Origin: Delftia tsuruhatensis NBRC 16741
GTDB taxonomy: Bacteria > Pseudomonadota > Gammaproteobacteria > Burkholderiales > Burkholderiaceae_C
Reading direction: 5' to 3'
NCBI RefSeq assembly: GCF_001571325.1
Contig: NZ_BCTO01000050.1
Coordinates: 1 to 64,000 of the forward strand
DNA: 64,000 nt
In this document: positions 8,632 to 14,852 of the stretch, in pieces
Position numbering within the stretch: the first letter of the stretch is position 1
How the letters are laid out: the number at the start of each line of letters is the position of its first letter
Translations under genes and position numbers: made by a program
Notes under the pieces: model-generated
Seen by the model: the letters and a program-made list of their open reading frames with translations, nothing else
Told to the model about the DNA's origin: nothing
Database searches by the model: none

Positions 8632-8773
8632 CTGCGCCGGGCTGCCTGCGGGGTTCGCTGCGGAACTCGCTGCGTTCACTGCGTGAACTTCGCTCAGACA
8701 ACCGCAGCGAGTCAGATGACGAAGCAGTCCTGTCCTTCGGCAGGACTGCAACCCCGCAGGCAGCCCGGCGCAG
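8632..8773. repeat. 24-bp perfect inverted repeat with nested hairpins
   Basis: 8632-8655 (CTGCGCCGGGCTGCCTGCGG then GGTT) is the exact reverse complement of 8750-8773. Inside are a CGCTGCGG/CCGCAGCG pair, a GTTCAC/GTGAAC hairpin and a CAGTCCTG/CAGGACTG hairpin, giving a highly branched cruciform or RNA fold of about 140 nt. No gene is convincing in the 8222-9202 interval; this element and the two 110-bp repeats account for most of it. Confidence 0.75.
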
Positions 8774-8961
8774 GCGCGGCCATACGGGGAGTGGGTTCGG
8801 GCCTTCGCTTCGCTCGGCCTGGAGCGCTGGGGCGTTTGCCGTCTTGAAAGCCTCTATCATTGCGGCGGCCCCCTGTTCAGGGGCTGGTGCGTAAGAACAC
8901 CTGCGTGTAAAGCGGTGCGGCCTCCCCGTGAGCGAGGCCTTGTCACGTCTGAATGTCGGAT

Positions 8962-9071
8962 CGTGGGTGCATGCCCACGTCCCTGCGGTTACGGGCGGGA
9001 TGGGGCTACCCGCAAGGGCGTCCGCACGGCTTTGCACGTGTTCTTAACATCCCGTCCACCTGTCTGTGCGT
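8962..9071. repeat. 110-bp direct repeat, copy B
   Basis: Second copy of the 8364-8473 unit. The left arm changes to GGGCGGGAT while the right arm stays ATCCCGTCC, so the arm pairing is retained as a G-U pair if transcribed. It is followed by GTGCGTAAGAACAC, a motif that also occurs at about 8888. The copy lies directly upstream of the small gene at 9203. Confidence 0.85.
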
Positions 9072-9202
9072 AAGAACACGGGCCGGTGGTTTTGTTCTCT
9101 CGCAAAGGAGTACGAAATCATGTACGGCATTTCCATTTCTGCCTTCCCCTCCTCCCATCAAGCGCCTCACTCTGGCGCGTCTGCCGTGGGAGGGGTTGCG
9201 CC

Positions 9203-9517
9203 ATGAGTACCTCTTCCACAACCCTGACCCAGCCCACGCAGCAGCAGTTGAGCCATGCCGTGACCGAGATCGGCCGGCTGACGCTGCAGGGCAGCAGCGA
9301 GGTGTATTCCCTGGGCCAGCTGGCGCTGGCCTGGCTGGAGCGGCCCGAGGGCCATCGCAATCTGGAGGTGGTGGCCAATGCGCTGCAGGCCATTTGCGGG
9401 GCTGCGCAGCGGATGGAGGAGCTGGTGGAGGACGAGGTGAGCTACGTGCATTGCCTGCAGGAGGATCCGGCGTATCTGCGGCGGATGGCTGCGGCTTCGG
9501 CGGCGTTTGAGCGCTGA
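9203..9517 (+). CDS. Small hypothetical protein (104 aa)
   Basis: I do not recognise this 104-residue helical protein. It starts with a polar Ser/Thr/Gln segment and then has two amphipathic helices rich in Glu/Leu/Ala, with no signal peptide, Cys motif or transmembrane segment. ATG 9203 is chosen because the upstream extension to 9086 runs through repeat DNA. A GGGAGGGG ribosome site lies about 8-15 nt upstream. It is isolated and flanked on both sides by interspersed repeats, suggesting an accessory gene. Confidence 0.6.
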   Translation: MSTSSTTLTQPTQQQLSHAVTEIGRLTLQGSSEVYSLGQLALAWLERPEGHRNLEVVANALQAICGAAQRMEELVEDEVSYVHCLQEDPAYLRRMAAASAAFER

Positions 9518-9556
9518 TTCTCTTTGCAAGCCCTGTCGGGCCTTCGCTTCGCTTGG
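9515..9556. repeat. Short interspersed repeat with hairpin
   Basis: The sequence from GCTGATTCT through the hairpin GGGCC/GGCCC (9538-9554) repeats motifs found at 8480-8515 (GCTGATTCTGTTTGCAAGCC) and 8808-8828 (GGGCCTTCGCTTCGCTCGGC). It lies between the convergent small gene and patatin gene and may act as a bidirectional terminator. Confidence 0.45.
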
Positions 9557-9565
9557 CCCGGCGTT

Positions 9566-10546
9566 TCAGCCCAGGACGTTCTTCAGCAGCGTCTTTTCCT
9601 GCTCCGTGAGGGCGGCGATGCATTCGTCGCCCAGGGCCTGCAGCAGCCGGGTGCTGTCGGCATTGGCGATGTCCAGGCCCAGGCGTTTTTGCTGGGCTGG
9701 GGGCTGCGTGAAGTTCAGGCGCAGGTAGCTGCTGGTGCCCAGTTCCTGGCGGGCCGCCTTGACGGCCTGGACCTCCTGGGCGGCCATGACCAGGTCCAGC
9801 AGGGGCTTGACCAGGGTCAGCCCGCGCCGGGGCATGGCCACGGGGTCCTGGCCCTGCTGGGGGTTGGCGGTGCCTACGCTGATCATCACGATGTCGGCCG
9901 CTGGCCCCCAGAGTTGGCGGGCGGCCTGCAGGGCCAGCAGGTCGGGCGCGTTGGCGGCGAGTCCGCCGTCCACGAAGACATGGCCTGCTGCGGCGTGCGC
10001 AGGAAAGTAGGTGGGGGCGGCCGATGAGGCCAGCATGGCGTCCATCAGCGTCAGGCCCAGCCGGTCCCTGTCGGGCAGGGCGCCGCTGGCCAACAGGTGC
10101 AGCTGCGATGAATTCCAGTTCACGGCGGGCAGCAGCAGCGGCACCTGCAGTTGCCCCAGGGCGGACTGCTCCGCTTGCGGCATGGCCTCCTTGATCGCTG
10201 CGCGCAGCGGGGCGCTGTCATAGAGCGCCTTGCCCATGGCCTGGCGCAGGCCGGGCAGCCATTTGGAGGGAAAGATGGAGGGGCCGTGGTCCAGCAGCAG
10301 TTGCTTGATGCGCGCGGGCTGGCAGCCGCTGGCCAGGGCGGTGGCGATGATGGCGCCGATGGAGGTGCCGGCGAACAGGTCCACTTTCTCCAGCAGGTCG
10401 CCGTTGCCGAATTCGCGGTGGATGCGCTCCAGCACATGGGCGCTGAACAGGCCGCGATAGCCGCCGCCCGACAGGCTCAGGACGACCCGGCGCCGGCGCA
10501 GGCCCTGGCGCACCGCGCTGGACAGGGGCGGTACGTCGAAGTCCAT
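9566..10546 (-). CDS. Patatin-like phospholipase (third gene of TA-like operon)
   Basis: The 326-residue protein has a full patatin catalytic set: oxyanion loop SGGGYRG (26-32), nucleophile elbow GTSIG (Ser62) and catalytic Asp193 in DGG. Such enzymes hydrolyse membrane phospholipids or other acyl esters. There is no signal peptide or membrane helix, so it should act from the cytosol on the inner membrane. The arrangement of the Gly loop near the N-terminus resembles bacterial patatin effectors such as CapV of CBASS, but no cyclase gene is present. Its ATG shares one base with the stop of the PIN-like gene (TGATG), implying strict translational coupling. The tight linkage to an antitoxin-like gene suggests a regulated lipase toxin; this is inference. 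Confidence 0.88.
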   Translation of the reverse strand: MDFDVPPLSSAVRQGLRRRRVVLSLSGGGYRGLFSAHVLERIHREFGNGDLLEKVDLFAGTSIGAIIATALASGCQPARIKQLLLDHGPSIFPSKWLPGLRQAMGKALYDSAPLRAAIKEAMPQAEQSALGQLQVPLLLPAVNWNSSQLHLLASGALPDRDRLGLTLMDAMLASSAAPTYFPAHAAAGHVFVDGGLAANAPDLLALQAARQLWGPAADIVMISVGTANPQQGQDPVAMPRRGLTLVKPLLDLVMAAQEVQAVKAARQELGTSSYLRLNFTQPPAQQKRLGLDIANADSTRLLQALGDECIAALTEQEKTLLKNVLG

Positions 10547-10995
10547 CACAGCGCGTGCACGGCAACGCCACGGGCGGCGGCCTGCGTCAGGTAGAGGTTG
10601 GCGGGCTCGGTGTAGCAGACCTTGAGCAGGTCGGCCGTGGCGATGAGCAGCCGCAGGTCCTGCGCCAGCGGCGCCGTGCCCTGCGGGCCCTGGCTGTCCA
10701 GCGGCGCGAAGTTGCGCCATTCGATGAAGCGCTCCAGCACCTTGTTGTCCACGCTGGTCAGCATGGAAGCGCCTTCGGCGCGCAGATTGGCGTACAGCGC
10801 ATCGAGCAGGGAGAACCACTCGTTGCGGTCACGCAGGTCGTGGAATGCCTCGGCCACGGCCGCCTTGGCGATGGCCATGGACAGGTCGCTGACGATGCAG
10901 TCCAGCGGCCGGATGGTGGAGAACCACTGCAGGGTCGCGGGCTCCTGGTTCGCCATCCACAGCAGGCAGCGGGGACCCAGCAGGTAGCGGCTCAT
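10546..10995 (-). CDS. Degenerate PIN-domain (VapC-like) protein
   Basis: This 149-residue protein looks like a PIN nuclease: an N-terminal strand YLLGPRCLLWMAN where VapC has YLLDTNxLLWL, and a C-terminal block with QDLRLLIATA, ending RGVAVHAL as VapC proteins end in a short strand. The first catalytic Asp is replaced (Gly7) and the second acidic position has no clear Glu, while Asp113 of the third motif is retained. It may therefore be a catalytically dead PIN used for binding, or only a distant relative. Its start overlaps the antitoxin-like stop by 4 bp (ATGA) and its stop overlaps the patatin start. The PIN call is tentative; the gene itself is well supported by the overlaps. Confidence 0.55.
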   Translation of the reverse strand: MSRYLLGPRCLLWMANQEPATLQWFSTIRPLDCIVSDLSMAIAKAAVAEAFHDLRDRNEWFSLLDALYANLRAEGASMLTSVDNKVLERFIEWRNFAPLDSQGPQGTAPLAQDLRLLIATADLLKVCYTEPANLYLTQAAARGVAVHAL

Positions 10996-11387
10996 GGCGC
11001 GCGCCGGGCGGGTACGTCGATATCGCCGCGCGCCCCGGACATCTGCGCAGCGGACAGATCCACGGCCTGGCGCGGCAGCGGCAGGGACCGGCAGATGTCG
11101 GCCACCGTGCGGGGGGCGCGTTCGTTGGCGGACAGGGCCACCATGTGCTCCTCGCTGACGATCACGTAGCGCTTGCGGCCCTGGGAGATGAGGGCCACCC
11201 CGTCGTGATCGGCCTGTTTGAGCACCGCGCCGTACTGCGCCTTGAAGACCGAGATCGGCATGGGCGTGGTGTTGCGCGGCATGGCCGATCCGACCTGATG
11301 GCTCAGGTCCCGCAGGGCGCGGTTCAGCGGGTCGCGTTCGCCCTCGGGCAAGGCAGCGTCGGTGCGGGCGGAGAAATGGGACGGCAT
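10992..11387 (-). CDS. Phd/YefM-type antitoxin-like protein
   Basis: The 131-residue product contains a Phd/YefM signature in its middle (ISVFKAQYGAVLKQADHDG, then VALISQGRKRYVIVSEEHM), the fold that binds operator DNA and neutralises partner toxins. It has an unusual N-terminal extension of about 43 residues and a C-terminal tail of about 45 residues rich in Arg/Pro/Ala, which may be the toxin-binding part. ATG 11387 is supported by an AAAGG ribosome site and by the promoter just upstream; an alternative ATG is at 11282. It is first in an operon with the PIN-like and patatin genes (4-bp overlap). Autoregulation is likely given the palindromes in its promoter. Confidence 0.75.
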   Translation of the reverse strand: MPSHFSARTDAALPEGERDPLNRALRDLSHQVGSAMPRNTTPMPISVFKAQYGAVLKQADHDGVALISQGRKRYVIVSEEHMVALSANERAPRTVADICRSLPLPRQAVDLSAAQMSGARGDIDVPARRAP

Positions 11388-11391
11388 GATC

Positions 11392-11446
11392 GACCTTTCT
11401 GGTCAGGTTGTGCTGCCATTGTTGGTCAGGCTGACCAGGGTGTCAA
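11392..11446 (-). promoter_or_regulatory. Promoter with palindromic operator for the Phd/PIN/patatin operon
   Basis: Read on the minus strand, a perfect -35 TTGACA (11446-11441) and a -10 AACAAT (11423-11418) are separated by 17 bp. The spacer holds a perfect palindrome TGGTCAG-N-CTGACCA (11423-11437). A further TGGTCAG half site lies at 11400-11406, within a GACC-N5-GGTC palindrome at 11392-11404. Sites placed like this would let the antitoxin repress its own promoter, as Phd proteins do. Confidence 0.75.
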
Positions 11447-11497
11447 TTGTGGCCATGACAGGCCCCTGCGGCGCCCGCGCAAGGCGCCGGCCCGCAC

Positions 11498-11525
11498 TTG
11501 TACCCCGCCGCGTCTGCGCTACACT
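11498..11525 (+). promoter_or_regulatory. Possible trpE promoter
   Basis: TTGTAC (11498-11503) and TACACT (11520-11525) are spaced 16 bp and sit just upstream of the candidate leader peptide. Each hexamer matches consensus only partly, so this is a weak prediction. Confidence 0.3.
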
Positions 11526-11548
11526 TGCCCGCTATGTTCATTCATCGC

Positions 11549-11617
11549 ATGTTCATTGCAGGTTGTGGAGACCGGGGAGCCTGGCCCTGGCGCAAGCCTG
11601 TCCAACTGAACAGCTGA
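11549..11617 (+). CDS. Candidate Trp-rich leader peptide of trpE
   Basis: A 22-codon reading frame (27 codons if started at 11534) reads through Trp-Pro-Trp (codons at 11582-11590) and stops 127 bp before trpE. Two Trp codons within three residues are very unlikely by chance in so short a frame upstream of a trp gene and suggest ribosome-stalling attenuation. Two small hairpins follow: CCGGG/CCCGG at 11623-11638 and GGCCC/GGGCC at 11650-11662. There is no T-run after either and no strong ribosome site, so the call is moderate. Confidence 0.45.
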   Translation: MFIAGCGDRGAWPWRKPVQLNS

Positions 11618-11744
11618 AGCACCCGGGGCGCGACCCGGCGTGCACCCGAGGCCCTACGGGCCAATCGAATGAATCGGCGCAATCCATGCGCAGCCCGCAC
11701 CCACATCAGGTCTGCCAGCGCCACGCAATCCGGAGTCTTTCCCC

Positions 11745-13244
11745 GTGATCACCGAACTCGAATTCAAGAGCCTTGCTGCGCAGGGCTACAACCGCATCCC
11801 TCTGATGGTCGAGGCGTTTGCGGATCTCGAAACCCCCCTGTCCCTCTACCTCAAGCTGGCCCATGCGGGCGGTGACGGCAAGCACAGCTTTTTGCTGGAG
11901 TCCGTAGTGGGCGGCGAGCGCTTCGGGCGCTACAGCTTCATCGGCCTGCCTGCACGCACGCTGCTGCGCGCCAGCGGCTTCGGCGATGCGGCATGCACCG
12001 AGGTGGTGACCGATGGCCAGGTGGTGGAGACGGCCAAGGGCAATCCGCTGGATTTCATCGCTGCCTACCAAAAGCGCTTCAAGGTGGCGCTGCGCCCGGG
12101 GCTGCCGCGTTTTTGCGGCGGGCTGGCCGGCTACTTCGGCTACGACGCCGTGCGCTATATCGAGAAGAAGCTGGAAGATTCCTGCCCGCCCGATACGCTC
12201 AACTGCCCCGACATCCTGCTGCTGCAGTGCGAGGAAGTGGCGGTGATCGACAACCTGTCGGGCAAGCTGTACCTGATCGTCTATGCCAACCCCGGCGAGA
12301 GCGAGGCCTATACGCGCGCCAAGAAGCGGCTGCGGCAGCTGAAGGATCTGCTGCGCTACTCGGTCAGCGCGCCGCAGATCAAGGCCGGCGAGAGCCACCC
12401 GGCCCAGCGCAGCTTTGCCAAGGAAGACTACCTGGCGGCCGTGGAGAAGGCCAAGGAGCTGATCGCCGCGGGCGACTTCATGCAGGTGCAGGTGGGCCAG
12501 CGCATCCACAAGCGCTTCACGGCCAGCCCCTTGAGCCTGTACCGCGCGCTGCGTTCGCTCAATCCCAGCCCCTACATGTACTACTACCACCTGGGCGATT
12601 TCCATGTGGTGGGCGCCAGCCCCGAGATCCTGGTGCGCCAGGAGAACACGGACGAGGGCCAGAAGGTCACCATCCGCCCGCTGGCCGGCACGCGCCCGCG
12701 CGGCGCCACGCCCGAGGCCGACAAGGCCACCGAAAAGGAGCTGGTGGCCGACCCCAAGGAACGCGCCGAGCACGTGATGCTGATCGACCTGGCGCGCAAC
12801 GACATCGGCCGCATCGCCAAGACGGGCAGCGTGAAGGTGACCGAGGCCTTTGCCGTGGAGCGCTACAGCCACGTGATGCACATCGTCAGCAACGTGGAGG
12901 GCATTCTGCGCGACGGCATGGACAACATGGATGTGTTCAAGGCCACCTTCCCGGCCGGCACGCTGACGGGCGCGCCCAAGGTGCATGCCATGGAGATCAT
13001 CGATCAGCTGGAGCCGACCAAGCGCGGCATCTACGGCGGCGCCTGCGGCTACCTGAGCTTTGCGGGCGACATGGACCTGGCCATTGCCATCCGCACGGGC
13101 GTGATCAAGGACGGCACGCTCTACGTGCAGGCCGCCGCCGGCGTGGTGGCCGATTCCGTGCCCGAGATGGAATGGAAAGAGACCGAGCACAAGGCGCGCG
13201 CACTGATGCGCGCGGCCGAGCTGGTGGAGGAAGGACTGGAATGA
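11745..13244 (+). CDS. trpE: Anthranilate synthase component I
   Basis: TrpE (499 residues) converts chorismate, with ammonia supplied by TrpG, to anthranilate, the first step of tryptophan synthesis. The N-terminal domain carries the feedback motif LLES followed by a Ser ten residues on, where tryptophan binds. The C-terminal chorismate-binding domain contains DLARNDIGR, GAPKVHAMEIIDQLEP and YGGACGY. The start is GTG with a GGAG ribosome site 9-10 nt upstream; a later ATG would remove the N-terminal strand. The stop overlaps the chorismate mutase start by 4 bp. The glutaminase partner gene trpG is 20.6 kb downstream, beyond two unrelated gene blocks. Confidence 0.97.
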   Translation: MITELEFKSLAAQGYNRIPLMVEAFADLETPLSLYLKLAHAGGDGKHSFLLESVVGGERFGRYSFIGLPARTLLRASGFGDAACTEVVTDGQVVETAKGNPLDFIAAYQKRFKVALRPGLPRFCGGLAGYFGYDAVRYIEKKLEDSCPPDTLNCPDILLLQCEEVAVIDNLSGKLYLIVYANPGESEAYTRAKKRLRQLKDLLRYSVSAPQIKAGESHPAQRSFAKEDYLAAVEKAKELIAAGDFMQVQVGQRIHKRFTASPLSLYRALRSLNPSPYMYYYHLGDFHVVGASPEILVRQENTDEGQKVTIRPLAGTRPRGATPEADKATEKELVADPKERAEHVMLIDLARNDIGRIAKTGSVKVTEAFAVERYSHVMHIVSNVEGILRDGMDNMDVFKATFPAGTLTGAPKVHAMEIIDQLEPTKRGIYGGACGYLSFAGDMDLAIAIRTGVIKDGTLYVQAAAGVVADSVPEMEWKETEHKARALMRAAELVEEGLE

Positions 13245-13591
13245 GCACGGACCGCGCCAAGCAGGCCATCGACCTGGTGCAGCACTGCACCGACATGCTG
13301 GATGTGCGCCGCAATGTGGATGCGCTGGACGATGTGCTGGTGCCGCTGCTGGTCACGCGCATGGGCTACATGCAGCAGGCCGCGCGCATCAAGGCCGATG
13401 CGGCCCAGGTGCGCGACGAGGGCCGCATCGAGGCCATCGTGCGCCGCGTGCGCGAGCGCACGGCCGCCGAGGGCGGCCAGCCCGACATGATGGAGGCGGT
13501 GTACCGCCACCTCATGGAGGAATGCATTGCCTACGAGCACCGCGAGTTCGCGCGGCTGCGCGAAGGCGGTGCGCAGGACGATCGTTCCTAG
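13241..13591 (+). CDS. Type II (AroQ-class) chorismate mutase
   Basis: The 116-residue, all-helical protein matches monofunctional AroQ-type chorismate mutases or the related PchB-type isochorismate-pyruvate lyases. The AroQ fold is suggested by DVRRNVDALDDVLVPLLVTR in helix 1 and the following RIKADAAQVRDEGR. Mutase activity would turn chorismate into prephenate for Phe/Tyr synthesis. It has no signal peptide, so it is cytosolic. Its ATG overlaps the trpE stop (ATGA), so it is co-translated with the enzyme that competes for the same substrate. Function as mutase versus lyase is not fully certain. Confidence 0.82.
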   Translation: MSTDRAKQAIDLVQHCTDMLDVRRNVDALDDVLVPLLVTRMGYMQQAARIKADAAQVRDEGRIEAIVRRVRERTAAEGGQPDMMEAVYRHLMEECIAYEHREFARLREGGAQDDRS

Positions 13592-13604
13592 GGCCTGTTC
13601 ACAC

Positions 13605-14852
13605 TCATGCGGGGATCGCGTTGCCCGGCAGCCAGCGCAGCGCATGGCGCGCTGCCACCCATTCCTCGTTGGTGGGCTCCACGCCCACGGTGACGGCGCT
13701 GCCGGTGGCCGAGATCACGGCCGCATCGCGCGCATTGGCCTCGGCGTCCAGCCGCAGGCCCAGAAAACCCAGGCCCTCGCACACGCGCCGCCGTATCTCG
13801 GCGCTGTGCTCGCCCACGCCTGCGGTGAACACCAGCAGGTCCAGGCCGCCCAGCACGGCGACCAGGGCGCCGATCTCGCGCACGATGCGCCGCACGTAAA
13901 GCGCCAGCGCGTCGCGGGCGCGCTCGGCCTGGGCATCGGCGCCTGATTCCAGCGGCAGCAGCACGCGCGGCTCGGACGAGGTGCCCGAGACGCCCAGCAG
14001 GCCGGACTCGTGGTACAGGATGCGGCCCACTTCCTGCAGGCTGAGCTTTTCGATTTCCATCAGGTAGATCACGGCGCCGGGGTCCAGCGCGCCGGTGCGT
14101 GTGCCCATCATCAGGCCATCCAGCGCCGAGAACCCCATGGTCGTCGCCACGCTTTGCAGGCCCTGCATGGCGCACAGGCTGGCGCCGCTGCCCAGGTGGG
14201 CCACCAGGGTGCGCCCGCGCGCCAGGTCGCCATGGCGCTCGGGCAGGGCGGTGGCCATGTATTCGTAGGACAGGCCGTGGAAGCCGTAGCGGCGCAGCCC
14301 GCGCTCCCAGGCCGCGTGCGGCAGGGGCAGCAGTTGCTCGACCTTGGGCAGCGTGTGGTGGAAGGCGGTGTCGAAGCAGGCCACCTGCACCAGTTCGGGC
14401 CGCTCGCGCAGCAGGATGTCCATGGCCTCCAGCGCAAAGGGCTGGTGCAGTGGCGCCAGCGGGATGAAGGCCTTGAGGTCGGCCAGCACGCCGGCATCGA
14501 CGCGCACGGGCTCGAAGTAGCGGCTGCCGCCGTGCACCACGCGGTGGGCGATGGCGGCCACGCGGGCGCCGTCCAGCCGCGCCAGGCGCGCGGTGATGCG
14601 CTCGCGGATCAGCTGCAGCGCGGCGCGGTAGGGGTGGGCTGTGTCCAGGGTGATGGCAAAGGGCGGCACGCCGCTCTCGCCGAAGTCGGGCGCGGGCCCG
14701 CCTATGCCCTGGACCTTGCCGTTCCACAGCGGCTTGCGCGGCAGCGGGCGCTGGGCACCGTCGAAGACGGCGAACTTGATGCTGGACGAGCCGCAGTTGA
14801 GCACCACGACCAGTTCGCGGGCGGGGGAGGATGCGGTGTGGGCAGGGATCAT
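13605..14852 (-). CDS. ackA: Acetate kinase
   Basis: The 415-residue ASKHA-fold kinase interconverts acetyl phosphate plus ADP and acetate plus ATP. It shows NCGSSSIKF at the N-terminus, HRVVHGG, the FDTAFHHTLP loop, GFHGLSYEY and GFSALDGLMMGTRTGALDPG, all typical of acetate kinases. The ATG at 14852 overlaps the stop of the MaoC-PTA gene (ATGA), placing it last in the long minus-strand run that starts at fabI. With the adjacent phosphotransacetylase it could make ATP from acetyl-CoA under oxygen limitation. Butyrate or propionate kinase activity cannot be excluded. Confidence 0.93.
   Translation of the reverse strand: MIPAHTASSPARELVVVLNCGSSSIKFAVFDGAQRPLPRKPLWNGKVQGIGGPAPDFGESGVPPFAITLDTAHPYRAALQLIRERITARLARLDGARVAAIAHRVVHGGSRYFEPVRVDAGVLADLKAFIPLAPLHQPFALEAMDILLRERPELVQVACFDTAFHHTLPKVEQLLPLPHAAWERGLRRYGFHGLSYEYMATALPERHGDLARGRTLVAHLGSGASLCAMQGLQSVATTMGFSALDGLMMGTRTGALDPGAVIYLMEIEKLSLQEVGRILYHESGLLGVSGTSSEPRVLLPLESGADAQAERARDALALYVRRIVREIGALVAVLGGLDLLVFTAGVGEHSAEIRRRVCEGLGFLGLRLDAEANARDAAVISATGSAVTVGVEPTNEEWVAARHALRWLPGNAIPA

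Noticed and set aside
8130..9037. Several overlapping frames in the repeat island
   Set aside because: All cross perfect inverted repeats and direct repeats and show no codon bias or domain; they reflect stop-poor GC-rich DNA.
8364..9071. Direct repeats as a CRISPR array
   Set aside because: Only two copies, 110 bp each and 598 bp apart, with no cas genes.
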